Shown: positions 16,185 to 24,819, numbered from the stretch's first letter. The stretch is DNA of 64,000 nt from CAVUWL01 sp963787415 (GCA_963787415.1 CAWBCO010000002.1:434001-498000); one strand, 5' to 3'. Numbers and translations are program-made. Notes: generated by a model from the sequence alone, not told the origin.

Positions 16185-18080
16185 GTGCGAGCGACCAACA
16201 ACCGCTTCCCGCCGATCGGGAGCTACGGCTTTCTCTCTAACTGCCACACCAGCGCGTTGGTTTCCTTTGCCGGCGCGGTCGAGTGGCTCTGCCTGCCTCG
16301 CTTTGATTCCCCCAGCGCCTTTGCCACGCTCCTGGACCGCGGCGCGGGTCATTTCAGCCTGACCCCACGCGGCGTCTTTGTCCCGATCAGCCGCCGCTAT
16401 GAGCCAGGAACGCTGATCATCGAGACCACCTGGGTAACCGAGTCCGGCTGGGTATTGGTCCACGACGCCCTCACGATCGCTGAGTGGGCGAAGCAATCAG
16501 GACCCGGATCGCGGCCCCAGACCGAACACAGGTCCGATCACTCACTGCTGCGCTCGATGACCTGCCTCGACGGCGAGGTTGCGATGGAGATGGAGTGCCT
16601 GCCTCGTTTTGGTTATGGCCTTGAAAGGGCTGCTTGGAACCGCGGCGAGTTCGGGGAGGTCACCGCAAAGGGCGCCGATGTCGTGCTCAGCCTGACCAGC
16701 GACATGGAGCTGAGCCTTGAGGACGGGGCCGCCCGGGGGAAACTGAACCTGGGCAAGGGCGAAAGCGGTTTTTGCGCACTTTCTTGGGGCGAGGGCGATC
16801 TGGGCGGCCCGCGCAGCGCCCCCGAGGCGGCGGAGCGGCTTGAATCAACCAAACAGTTCTGGCGCGACTGGCTGCGTGACGGCAATTTCCCCGACCATCC
16901 CTGGCGGATCCACCTGCAACGCTCGGCATTGGTCCTCAAGGGCCTCACTTACACGCCGACCGGCGCGATCCTGGCGGCACCCACAACGTCGCTGCCGGAG
17001 AAACCTGGCGGCGAGCGCAACTGGGACTATCGTTTCAGCTGGATACGCGATTCAACCTTCAGCCTCTGGGCCCTTCACACCCTCGGCTTCGACCAAGAGG
17101 CGCGCGATTACATGCGCTTTATCGTCGGCGTTTGCCGGGACCAGCCCGATCTGCAGATCATGTACGGGATCGGCGGTGAGACGGACCTCGGTGAGCAGAC
17201 CCTCGACCACCTCGACGGCTACATGGACTCAAGGCCAGTGCGGATTGGCAACGGCGCGTACGACCAGCGCCAAAACGACGTCTGGGGTGCGCTTTTGGAT
17301 TCCGTCTACCTGCACGCCAAAGCTCTACGGCGTGACTCCGGAACCAAGGCCGACCAGGAGCTGATCCGCTATCAGGTGGAGGCAGCGATCTCTGCCTGGA
17401 AGCATCCCGATCAGGGGATCTGGGAGTCCCGCGGAGAGCCCCAGCACTACGTCTCTTCAAAGCTGATGATCTGGGTCGCGGTCGATCGCGGTGTTCGCCT
17501 CGCCCGCCGCTTCGGGTTCAAAAAGGTAGCGGGCGGCTGGGAGGAGACGGCCGCTGAGATCCGGGAGGAGATCCTTCAGCGGGGTCTGCGCGACGGCGTC
17601 TTTCGCCAGCATTACGACACCGACGCGCTCGACGCCTCGCTGCTTTTGATCCCCCTGCTTCGCTTTCTTCCACCCGATGATCCGCGCGTCAGAGCGACGG
17701 TCGAGGCGATCGCCAAGGATCTGACCGAACATGGTCTTGTGCTCCGCTACAGGGTTGCCGAGACCGACGATGGTCTCAGCGACGGGGAGGGGACCTTCCT
17801 GATCTGCTCCTTTTGGCTGGTATCCGCACTCTCAGAGATCGGCGAGTCCAAGCGAGCTCGTACCCTTTGCGAAAGGCTGCTGGGGGCAGCCGGCTGGCTC
17901 GACCTATACGCCGAGGAGCTGGAGGCAGACAGCGGACGACATCTCGGAAACTTCCCCCAAGCCTTCACCCATCTTGCCCTGATCAATGCCGTCTCCCATG
18001 TAATCGCCGACTCCGAGCGCGCCGATGGCGGGCCCACCGCCGTCTTCAGCGAGATGGGTGGCGTTCGCGAGGAAGCTTGA
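16185..18080 (+). CDS. Glycoside hydrolase family 15 protein (glucoamylase/trehalase-like)
   Basis: The 631-residue protein has the two-domain bacterial GH15 layout. An N-terminal beta-sandwich starts RFPPIGSYGFLSNCHTSALV and WLCLPRFDSPSAFATLLD, and an alpha/alpha barrel follows containing ERNWDYRFSWIRDSTFSLWAL, which carries the acid catalyst region. The end has GNFPQAFTHLALINA. Such enzymes release glucose from alpha-1,4 glucans or split trehalose; the sequence does not decide which. No signal peptide is visible, so it should be cytosolic. Translation starts at GTG (16185). Nothing is evident in the 158 nt after it. Confidence 0.88.
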   Translation: MRATNNRFPPIGSYGFLSNCHTSALVSFAGAVEWLCLPRFDSPSAFATLLDRGAGHFSLTPRGVFVPISRRYEPGTLIIETTWVTESGWVLVHDALTIAEWAKQSGPGSRPQTEHRSDHSLLRSMTCLDGEVAMEMECLPRFGYGLERAAWNRGEFGEVTAKGADVVLSLTSDMELSLEDGAARGKLNLGKGESGFCALSWGEGDLGGPRSAPEAAERLESTKQFWRDWLRDGNFPDHPWRIHLQRSALVLKGLTYTPTGAILAAPTTSLPEKPGGERNWDYRFSWIRDSTFSLWALHTLGFDQEARDYMRFIVGVCRDQPDLQIMYGIGGETDLGEQTLDHLDGYMDSRPVRIGNGAYDQRQNDVWGALLDSVYLHAKALRRDSGTKADQELIRYQVEAAISAWKHPDQGIWESRGEPQHYVSSKLMIWVAVDRGVRLARRFGFKKVAGGWEETAAEIREEILQRGLRDGVFRQHYDTDALDASLLLIPLLRFLPPDDPRVRATVEAIAKDLTEHGLVLRYRVAETDDGLSDGEGTFLICSFWLVSALSEIGESKRARTLCERLLGAAGWLDLYAEELEADSGRHLGNFPQAFTHLALINAVSHVIADSERADGGPTAVFSEMGGVREEA

Positions 18081-18238
18081 TTCAACAGCCCAACTCATCG
18101 CCGCGCCGAGACGCAGGTTGAACTCCGATTTGGGCAGGCCCGTTCAGCTCAGCGATGATCGCGGCGACAGCACGAAATCCGAATCCCCCGCCTCCGATCG
18201 CGGCTGAAAACACCGAAGCCACCGCTTTGGCAAGCCAA

Positions 18239-18835
18239 TCAGAGAAGCAGGTGGTGAAACTCTGCCTCCAGCCGTGAACCAAGCTCGCGGGCAGCGTCGT
18301 CGGCGTCGGGATCCTCCTCAGCACTTGCAGTGGCGAGCACCACCGAAGTTGCCGGAAAGCTTTGCAGCTGGTCCTCTACGGCCTGGACCAAATCTTCGTC
18401 CCCAACCCTGGCCTCCGCGCTGACGCCTGCCTTAGCCAAGGAGGCAACAGTAATCACCAAGCTCTGCTGGGCCCTCCGGCGGGCGCCCTCCACATCAGAT
18501 GCCCAACGATCTAAAAAGCCGATCCGGGCGGGAGCCAAGATGAGAACGTCAGCCTCACGGCTGGATCCGTCATCACCTGCCTCATGGGCGATTGCCGCCA
18601 CCGCATCTGCATCCTCCACGGGAGTACATACAACGACGAGAAGGTGGCGGCGCCCATCCTCCGGGGAGGCCGAGACGATCGGGCCGCGCGGTCGCTGGGC
18701 GACGGCGGCGAGGATGATCCCCACAGCCGCAAGAGCACCGATCCCGACTCCGATCCCGGGGCCGCCGATTAGAAATGCGATAGCAATCGGGACCGCGATC
18801 GCAAATACGATCAGGGGCAGCTTCCAGGGAGCCAT
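18239..18835 (-). CDS. Membrane-anchored Usp-like protein in encapsulin operon
   Basis: The 198-residue product starts with two adjacent hydrophobic helices (about 5-24 and 28-46). A soluble alpha/beta domain follows: HLLVVVCTPVED, ADVLILAPARIGFLDRWASD, QQSLVITVASLAKAGVSAEARVGDEDLVQAVEDQL, FPATSVVLATA. Strand order and the DLVQAVEDQL helix resemble the universal stress protein fold, but no clear ATP-binding G-x2-G-x9-G motif is seen. It lies 37 nt downstream of the encapsulin gene on the same strand, so it is probably co-transcribed. Function is unknown; tethering or signalling at the membrane is only a guess. Confidence 0.72.
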   Translation of the reverse strand: MAPWKLPLIVFAIAVPIAIAFLIGGPGIGVGIGALAAVGIILAAVAQRPRGPIVSASPEDGRRHLLVVVCTPVEDADAVAAIAHEAGDDGSSREADVLILAPARIGFLDRWASDVEGARRRAQQSLVITVASLAKAGVSAEARVGDEDLVQAVEDQLQSFPATSVVLATASAEEDPDADDAARELGSRLEAEFHHLLL

Positions 18836-18872
18836 GGCTTCAAGACTGCCAGGAAGATCCGCTGTCTAAGAT

Positions 18873-19676
18873 TCAGGAACTGAGGACAACGGCAGCCTCG
18901 GCGGTTGCCACCACAAAGGTGAAGCTCTCCTCGAGATAGAGGCGCACCGCATCCTCATCATGGCCGCGATAGCCAATCGAAAGGTCCTGACCCGAATCAA
19001 AGAGGAAGTCACCGCCACGGAGGCTGAGCACAACAGCACCGCTCACCCCCGGGGCCCAGACGATCGGGCCGCTGAGAATCTTGCCGAGGTGATCGAGCAG
19101 CGGGTATCCGCCGTGCTCGGCAGTCTCGATAACCCGGGTGTACTCATCGGGGCCCAGGGCGAGACCGTAAGGGCCACCGATACCTCGACCGAGCAATCGC
19201 TCGACCGCGCTGGCAACCGCACGCGGATAGGCCTCGGCGCTTTTTCCCAAGGCGATCGACTTACCCGGCGCAGACTCAGCGATCCCCACGATTCCAGCCG
19301 CTGTCCAGCCGTGAAATACGGCGGCGTTCTCCGTCACCGCCATGCGATGAGCGGCATCGTCGAGCTCGGCAAGCCCAACGTCCTTTGCTCCGCGATCATG
19401 AGCGCGGAGCTCCGCACGAGCGAGGGTGAAGTCGGCGCGAGACTCAACCAGTGGCTGCACGCTGCGCTTCTCCCCCCGCACCCCTTTTTCGGGTGAGGAT
19501 TTGAGCCGATTGACGCGACCGAGATTTGTCGCGCTGTGCGTCCATCCGTGTGGGCCAGCGAAGTCAACAAGCCTCCTAGCCGCCAGGGCACCGGCGAGGC
19601 GCTGGCGAGCCTCCTCGTCGAGCAGATCCCAGGCGGAGTCGGTTATCGGAGCTAGGTCACGGAGAAGGTGATTCAC
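18873..19676 (-). CDS. enc: Family 1 encapsulin nanocompartment shell protein
   Basis: The protein is a full-length (267-residue) HK97-fold encapsulin of the linocin/CFP29 type. It begins MNHLLRDLAPITDSAWDLLDEEA and contains ARRLVDFAGPHGW, a TAAGIVGIAE-like loop, GPYGLALGPDEYTRVIETAEHGGYPLLDHL and the end GYRGHDEDAVRLYLEESFTFVVATAEAAV. All are hallmark segments of the family. Encapsulins self-assemble into icosahedral protein shells that package cargo by a short C-terminal peptide. The GTG start overlaps the stop of the cargo gene by four bases (GTGA), so shell and cargo are translationally coupled. Confidence 0.93.
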   Translation of the reverse strand: MNHLLRDLAPITDSAWDLLDEEARQRLAGALAARRLVDFAGPHGWTHSATNLGRVNRLKSSPEKGVRGEKRSVQPLVESRADFTLARAELRAHDRGAKDVGLAELDDAAHRMAVTENAAVFHGWTAAGIVGIAESAPGKSIALGKSAEAYPRAVASAVERLLGRGIGGPYGLALGPDEYTRVIETAEHGGYPLLDHLGKILSGPIVWAPGVSGAVVLSLRGGDFLFDSGQDLSIGYRGHDEDAVRLYLEESFTFVVATAEAAVVLSS

Positions 19677-20071
19677 CCGACCACCCCCTTGAGGCTGCCG
19701 ATACCGAGCGAGCCATCGCCGGGCTCGGCACTTACGGCACCCTGGTCGCGACCCCCATCAAGTGCCTGCGCCTCGGCACTCTCTGCGTGCTCGACGATAT
19801 CGCCGGACTGAAAAAGGACGCCTTCGGCAATCGCACGCCAGTCGGGGGTGAGACGCAGCAAGAACTCTAGGTCCATCGCAAAGTGCTTGAACTCCTCGCC
19901 CTGGGCGTCGCGCATAATCGCCTGCGCGTCCGCATTGGACTCAACCGCTAGGCGCTGCTGATACCAGCCGATTGCCTCGGCCTCCTCGGTCAGCGAAGCA
20001 CAAATTCGGGCAAACGTCCGCGCCTCTGCAGACAGCTCAACGGGTGGCTCGTGGTATTGATCAAAACCCAT
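19673..20071 (-). CDS. Encapsulated ferritin (EncFtn) with cargo-loading peptide
   Basis: EncFtn proteins are half-ferritins that dimerise to form a ferroxidase site and oxidise Fe2+ inside the shell. The 132-residue protein has two helices with likely metal ligands E32, E60 and H63 (AEAIGWYQQR and GEEFKHFAMDLEFLLRL), matching E32, E62 and H65 of the Rhodospirillum rubrum protein. A flexible linker leads to the C-terminal GDGSLGIGSLKG, the consensus type of encapsulin targeting peptide. A strong AAGGAGG precedes the ATG. It is the first gene of the encapsulin operon and diverges from the sigma factor gene. Confidence 0.92.
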   Translation of the reverse strand: MGFDQYHEPPVELSAEARTFARICASLTEEAEAIGWYQQRLAVESNADAQAIMRDAQGEEFKHFAMDLEFLLRLTPDWRAIAEGVLFQSGDIVEHAESAEAQALDGGRDQGAVSAEPGDGSLGIGSLKGVVG

Positions 20072-20157
20072 CTACCCTCCTTCGAACCACTTTGAGTGCG
20101 AAGGACGAGACTCTAGGGGGTCGCGTGCCCGAGGGCAATCCCGATCAAGCGCGTGGT

Positions 20158-20182
20158 GCTTGAATCCTTCGATTACGGGTAG
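20158..20182 (+). promoter_or_regulatory. Candidate SigB/SigF-type promoter before the sigma factor gene
   Basis: GCTT at 20158-20161 is separated by 15 nt from GGGTAG at 20177-20182. This resembles the GTTT-N14-16-GGGTAT consensus of general-stress sigma factors, each element with one mismatch. It lies 66 nt upstream of a SigB/SigF-like gene, where autoregulation is common in this family. It is a hand match only. Confidence 0.35.
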
Positions 20183-20248
20183 CTGCGCTGAGCGGCCAGA
20201 TTTACGGGGACGGCACGCCGCCAGTTACGGTCCGGACCGAGACTTGAG

Positions 20249-21058
20249 ATGGCCGCCGAACAACAAGACCACGCAAAAGCCCGGCTCGCCGCTGCGGGAC
20301 CACGCGAGCGGCTTGCATTTGAGGCACAACTTTGGGCTCGATTTACCGAGAGCCGCGATCCGTCGATCCGCGAGGAGCTGATCCGCCGCTACCTGCCGCT
20401 GGCCAGAAGCTTGACCCAGCGCTATAGGGGGGCAAGTGAGTCCTTTGATGACCTCCTGCAGGTGGCCAGCCTAGGTCTTCTCAATGCGGTCGACCGCTTC
20501 GATCCAGATCGCGGGATCCCGTTTGCAGCATTCGCCTCGCCGACGATCATCGGTGAGCTAAAGCGTCATTTCCGTGACCGGGTCTGGACGGTGCACGTTC
20601 CTCGCCGGCTCCATGACCGGATGGCAGCCGTCCAAAAAGCGATCTCTGAGTTGACAAAGGAGCTCCAGCGTGCACCCTCAGTAGGTGAGATCTCCGCCCG
20701 TCTGGAGATCGACCCGACCGAGGTCTTAGAGGCACTTGAGGCCAATCACAACCGCCGTCCGCTGTCTTTGGATCGACCCGCAAACGCAGAAGACCCTGAG
20801 GATGAAACAACCGCAGCGGAGTGGATCGGGGGCGAGGATGAGGGCTTCGCGCTGGTCGAGGGAAAGGTCACGCTTGAGGCGGCGTTCCCCCACCTCAACG
20901 AGCGCGAGCGACTGGTCCTGCGGCTGCGTTTTGTCGAGGAAATGACCCAGTCTGAAATTGCCGAGCGAATCGGACATTCCCAGATGCACGTGTCTCGAAT
21001 CCTGCGCCGTACCCTGGAGCGAATCCGCGAGCAGATCGGCGACGAGGAGTCAGGCTAG
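20249..21058 (+). CDS. RNA polymerase sigma factor, SigB/SigF/SigG group
   Basis: The 269-residue protein has a group 3 sigma layout. Region 2 is FDDLLQVASLGLLNAVDRFDPDRGIPFAAFASPTIIGELKRHFRD, region 3 is VPRRLHDRMAAVQKAISEL...PSVGEISARLEI, and region 4 is LNERERLVLRLRFVEEMTQSEIAERIGHSQMHVSRILRRTLERIREQ. It is therefore a stress-type sigma factor of the SigB/SigF class, normally held by an RsbW-like kinase and freed by a STAS protein. A STAS gene follows 71 nt downstream; an intact RsbW-like gene is 26 kb away at 46830. Confidence 0.92.
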   Translation: MAAEQQDHAKARLAAAGPRERLAFEAQLWARFTESRDPSIREELIRRYLPLARSLTQRYRGASESFDDLLQVASLGLLNAVDRFDPDRGIPFAAFASPTIIGELKRHFRDRVWTVHVPRRLHDRMAAVQKAISELTKELQRAPSVGEISARLEIDPTEVLEALEANHNRRPLSLDRPANAEDPEDETTAAEWIGGEDEGFALVEGKVTLEAAFPHLNERERLVLRLRFVEEMTQSEIAERIGHSQMHVSRILRRTLERIREQIGDEESG

Positions 21059-21129
21059 GCGACTGTGGCTGGGGTGGCGAGCCGCCTGCGATAGGATCCG
21101 AGGCCGACTTCGGCTGGATCTGATGCGTC

Positions 21130-21522
21130 GTGCCCACACCAGATGAGAACGCCACATTGAATCCCGCTCCCTTCGAGGTGCACCGCGAGATGCACGAGGG
21201 CGTGTGCGTGATCTCCATCAAGGGAGAGCTCGACCTGAGCACCGCGCCGACGCTTGAGGACGAGCTTGAGGGGGCCAGCAGCTCCGGGGGTGCGCGCCTG
21301 CTGATCGACTTCTCCGATTGCGAGTTCATCGACTCGACCGGGATCGCCCTCATTGTCAGGACCTGGCAACGAATTGATGCCGATCGCACGAGCGGGAGCC
21401 CCAGTGGAATTGTCCTTTGCTGCCTCACCGACCAAGTCAGGCGCCTCTTTGACATTACAGGCATTGGGTCCTCGATTCCGATCTATCGGAACCGGGACGA
21501 AGCTCTCGCAGCACCGCGATAA
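21130..21522 (+). CDS. STAS-domain anti-anti-sigma factor
   Basis: The 130-residue single-domain protein begins at a GTG and has the STAS signature VISIKGELDLSTAPTLEDEL and LLIDFSDCEFIDSTGIALIV. Ser69 in DSTG is the residue phosphorylated by an anti-sigma kinase in partner switching. It lies directly downstream of the sigma factor gene, with which it likely forms a regulatory unit. A second STAS protein with the same CDFIDSTGIAVIV core is at 47895. Confidence 0.9.
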   Translation: MPTPDENATLNPAPFEVHREMHEGVCVISIKGELDLSTAPTLEDELEGASSSGGARLLIDFSDCEFIDSTGIALIVRTWQRIDADRTSGSPSGIVLCCLTDQVRRLFDITGIGSSIPIYRNRDEALAAPR

Positions 21523-21691
21523 CCATTCGCGCTAGGGCGGGAAGTGTCGACATCTGAGCTATCAGCAAAGCTGCGGGATTGGCGACTGTCGGTGAGCCAT
21601 TTTCCGCCCGAGGATCGGCTCCTGCCCGAGCGAATCTGCCAAACAAGAACCAACGATGAATCCGACCACGGTCGCGTTCGGCTCGAGCAGC

Positions 21692-22372
21692 TCAGTCGGT
21701 CGTGTCTTGGAACTCATCGAGGATTGAAACGACATCTTGGTCCGATATCTGGGAGAAGTCGCGGTACCACTGCCCCACCGCGTGTAGCAGGGGCGGCATC
21801 AGCAGACTGACCAGCTCATCGGCCTCCGCCCGCAGGCGCAGGGCGGAGTCGGGCGCGCAAACCGGGACCGCGAGGATTAGCTTTCTCGGCTCTTGGCGAC
21901 GCAGGGCACGCAGCGCTGCCGTATCGGTGATACCTGTGGCGACGCCATCATCGACGACAACGACGGTTTTGCCCTTCAGATTCAGCGCTGTCCTCCCTCG
22001 CCGATAGAGGCCTACACGCCGGCTCAACTCGGCCTTCTCGCGGCTAACGATCGCCTCAAGATCGCCAACGGCGACCCCCAAGATCCTGACCGCCTCCATA
22101 TCGATCAGGCGCGAGCCGTCCTCGACGATCGCGCCGATCCCATACTCGGGATTGCGCGGAGCGCCGAGCTTGCGGACCGCGAGGATTTCAAGCGGCGCAG
22201 CGAGCGCGATCGAGACCTCTTTGGCAAGCGGCAGACCACCGCGCGGAAGCGCGACGACAATCGGATCCCCAGACACCAGAGGCTGCAGTACTCGCGCCAA
22301 TTTCCGTCCCGCGTCGCGGCGGTCGGCGAACTGGGGCCCACAGCCGCTGGAGTCACGCCCCGTTAACACCAC
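21692..22372 (-). CDS. Phosphoribosyltransferase-domain protein
   Basis: The protein has the type I PRTase fold: an early RDAGRKLARVL and VVALPRGGLPLAKEVS motif, then the PRPP-binding loop VVVVDDGVATGITDTAALRALR. Proteins of this shape in bacteria are annotated only as phosphoribosyltransferases and their base substrate is unknown. A GTG at 22372 with AAGGGG four bases upstream was taken as the start (226 residues); a TTG at 22411 would add 13 residues. It is convergent with the STAS gene, with 169 nt between the two stops. Confidence 0.82.
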   Translation of the reverse strand: MVLTGRDSSGCGPQFADRRDAGRKLARVLQPLVSGDPIVVALPRGGLPLAKEVSIALAAPLEILAVRKLGAPRNPEYGIGAIVEDGSRLIDMEAVRILGVAVGDLEAIVSREKAELSRRVGLYRRGRTALNLKGKTVVVVDDGVATGITDTAALRALRRQEPRKLILAVPVCAPDSALRLRAEADELVSLLMPPLLHAVGQWYRDFSQISDQDVVSILDEFQDTTD

Positions 22373-22432
22373 TGCCCCTTGACGCCGTCTCTGCGATTTT
22401 TGCCAGCGCAATTGAACGGAAGGATTCAGTGC

Positions 22433-22732
22433 TCATCTCGACACAGAAGGCGTCGCGGGGTATCCACCTCCGCTTAGAGACCTTCTTTGTCTCCTCCCTA
22501 TCTGCGGACACCGTGTGAAGACGCGGAGCAGCCAAGATCTATCAATGATGAAGGGGCCGGTCTTTGCTGCCGCTCTCGGGTACAGGTTGAGCTGTTCAGA
22601 GATCGCGGTGAGCAGATGGTGTCCGCGACCCCGAGGACAGGTGGAGACCGGAGCCATTTCAACCCGGCCCGGCCGCAGAACCTTGCCTGAAGGGGCGCCC
22701 GGAAGTCTCTCGAGGGCCCCGACTAATTGCAA
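22433..22732 (-). pseudogene. Possible remnant of an RsbW-like anti-sigma ATPase
   Basis: The region 22373-22886 has no convincing intact gene. One minus-strand frame encodes VEMAPVSTCPRGRGHHLLTA and ISEQLNLYPRAAAKTG, which resembles the G-x-G-M-x-P...G-L-G-L-x-L-I-x-x-x-S-E-x-L end of RsbW-type HATPase domains. The ATP-binding glycines are mostly lost and no N-box is visible. An RsbW gene would be expected beside the nearby sigma and STAS genes, but this similarity is weak and was judged by eye. Confidence 0.25.
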
Positions 22733-22892
22733 AGTCCCGATCTTGGAACCCTCGCTTCAAAGTGCTCGGCGGCCGAGGAGGAAATAGGCTGCAAGCGCTA
22801 CGGACCCGCACTCCCCAGATCGACTTCAGGTAAGGCGTGAGCAGGCGCGCCGGCTTCGGAGGAAGCGGCGTCAGCGCAGGGTCGCTCTGCTG

Positions 22893-23723
22893 GTGTTGCT
22901 TTTCTTGGTCGGGGTCGCGGGGCTGAAGATTCTCGGGGAGAGGGGGTCGAATAAGGCCACCGATCAGCCCGCACGTGCCTCAATAGTTTCCCACAGCCCC
23001 AGGCGCAGCCCCCCCCACTCTTCGTTGGTTCGCAACGCGCGGCCCCAGTCCGGTTGGACCCCCCACCGCGGCCCGGTTCCAATTCTCGTGTATCACGCTC
23101 TCGGAAACCCTCCTTCCAGCGAGGAATATCCGGGTCTCTATGTTCCCCTAAAGGAATTTCGAGAAGAGATCGCCTGGCTCGCGCGCAACGGCTACCAAGG
23201 TGTCACCCTCGATGAGGTCGAGCGGGCCTGGTACCAAGGCGGAACGCTGCCCGCAAAACCGATCGTAATCACCTTCGACAACGGCTATCCGGCCCAGGTC
23301 CGCTTTGCCCCCTCTGTGCTCGACAGGTACGGGTGGCCGGCCGTGCTCTTTGAGATCACGGTCGAACACCTGACAGCGCCTTACATCAAACCGATTATCG
23401 CTAAAGGCTGGGAGGTGGACTCCCACTCCGCTACCCATCCCGATCTGACGACGATGAGCGGGACCGAACTCAGTTACCAGGTAGCCGGCTCGCGACGGTT
23501 CCTGCAGCGCACCTACCACGTCCCCTCGAATAATTTCTGCTATCCGTCGAGCCTCTACAACAGCTCTACTATTGCAGCCGTGCGCGCCGCCGGCTACACC
23601 GCCGCCGTCACCGAGAATGCCGGCTACGCACGCCGCGAGGACCCCTATGAACTAGACCGCTATGAGATTGAGGGTGGCCAGGGGGTCGCGGGGCTTGCCG
23701 CTGATCTCGGCTCGCCAGGTTGA
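22893..23723 (+). CDS. Polysaccharide deacetylase-like secreted or anchored protein
   Basis: A short hydrophobic anchor is followed by a low-complexity linker and a NodB-type domain. The domain shows PILVYHALG, the motif VITFDNGYPAQV (usual TFDDG with the second Asp replaced by Asn), the zinc motif SHSATHP (HxxxH) and NNFCYPSSLYNSSTI. These enzymes remove acetyl groups from peptidoglycan or other glycans outside the cell. GTG at 22893 gives 276 residues, but the in-frame Arg-rich stretch just upstream (REQARRLRRKRRQRRVALL) looks like the natural cytosolic start. It has no ATG, GTG or TTG back to the stop at 22785. Confidence 0.8.
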   Translation: MLLFLVGVAGLKILGERGSNKATDQPARASIVSHSPRRSPPHSSLVRNARPQSGWTPHRGPVPILVYHALGNPPSSEEYPGLYVPLKEFREEIAWLARNGYQGVTLDEVERAWYQGGTLPAKPIVITFDNGYPAQVRFAPSVLDRYGWPAVLFEITVEHLTAPYIKPIIAKGWEVDSHSATHPDLTTMSGTELSYQVAGSRRFLQRTYHVPSNNFCYPSSLYNSSTIAAVRAAGYTAAVTENAGYARREDPYELDRYEIEGGQGVAGLAADLGSPG

Positions 23724-23793
23724 GCGAGCGGCTCGTCCCCGAGATCGAAAGCCCCCCGACCGCCCCGAGTAAAGGTCTTAGACAATCGCTCTT

Positions 23794-24819
23794 ATGCTCG
23801 CCTCGATTCCCAGCCCATCCTCCAGCGGCTTTGAACTCGGCCCTTTCGAAGTCCACGTCTACGGGCTGATGTATGTAATCGCACTAGGACTTGCGATCCT
23901 GATTACGGTTCGCCGCTGGGAGGCGCTCGGCGGCTCGCGATATCTCGTATATGACGTGGCCCTATGGGGATTTCCCGCGGGGTTGATCGGAGGAAGACTG
24001 TACTTCGATCTGACCAGTTGGAACTTGGTTCCACCCCATTGGTGGGGACCGCTCGCGGTCTGGGACGGAGGGATGGGAATCTGGGGCGGGATCGCTCTCG
24101 GCGCCGCGACCGGAATCTGGCGACTGCGCCGAGCCAGCGTGACACCGGGACCGTTCATGGACGCCGTCGCCCCGGCACTGCTTGTCGGCCAAGCCGTCGG
24201 GCGTATCGGCAACTACTTCAATCAGGAGCTTTTCGGAGGTCCGAGCAGCCTGCCGTGGGCCCTTCAGATCTCAGCAGTCCATCGACCCCCGGGCTATGAG
24301 AACTTCGCCACCTTTCAGCCCACTTTCCTCTACGAGCTGATCTGGAACCTCTGCCTCGCAGCCTTTCTGGTCTGGTTGGGGCACCACCGTCGAATCAAGC
24401 CTCCGGGGCTGTTCGCTCTCTACGTGGCCGGCTATTCGGCCTTTAGAATCTTCGAGGAGTCGATCCGAGTAGACCCGGCTCACTATATTTTTGGCCTGCG
24501 TCTAAATTTCTACGTAGCTTGCCTGCTGACGATCGTCGGAGCAGCTTGGTTCGTAAGGATTCAGCGGCGAGCGCAGGCGCCAGAGAAAAGGCGCCATCGA
24601 GCGCGAGGATCGACGCTGCTTGTAGTCGGTTGGGCGACCGCCGCGCTGGTCGGCTGCGGTCAGAGTTCATCTGCCGGTTCCACGTTGGCCAAGCCGAACG
24701 CTACGCATAAAGACAACTTCGGTGAATCCGAAGGGGCGCTGGCCTCAGCGCCCCACGAATCGCCCAGCCAGACACTGGATCAGGGAATGACTAGAGTCGT
24801 GATCAACAGACCGCAATGA
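23794..24819 (+). CDS. lgt: Lgt, prolipoprotein diacylglyceryl transferase with lipobox-like tail
   Basis: Lgt transfers diacylglycerol from phosphatidylglycerol to the lipobox cysteine of prolipoproteins. The first about 265 residues form the usual multi-helix enzyme with WDGGMGIWGGIALGA, the signature GRIGNYFNQELFGGPS carrying the essential Arg-Asn pair, and FQPTFLYELIWN. After a basic stretch (RRAQAPEKRRHRARGS) comes an extra hydrophobic segment ending A-A-L-V-G-C288-G-Q-S-S-S. This has the shape of a lipoprotein signal with a lipobox, followed by about 50 polar residues. The tail is unusual for Lgt. The gene overlaps uspA by ATGA. Confidence 0.93.
   Translation: MLASIPSPSSSGFELGPFEVHVYGLMYVIALGLAILITVRRWEALGGSRYLVYDVALWGFPAGLIGGRLYFDLTSWNLVPPHWWGPLAVWDGGMGIWGGIALGAATGIWRLRRASVTPGPFMDAVAPALLVGQAVGRIGNYFNQELFGGPSSLPWALQISAVHRPPGYENFATFQPTFLYELIWNLCLAAFLVWLGHHRRIKPPGLFALYVAGYSAFRIFEESIRVDPAHYIFGLRLNFYVACLLTIVGAAWFVRIQRRAQAPEKRRHRARGSTLLVVGWATAALVGCGQSSSAGSTLAKPNATHKDNFGESEGALASAPHESPSQTLDQGMTRVVINRPQ

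Noticed and set aside
18873..19676. Possible bacteriocin (linocin-like) gene
   Set aside because: Linocin M18-type sequences are encapsulins; the adjacent EncFtn with a loading peptide shows a nanocompartment role, not a toxin.
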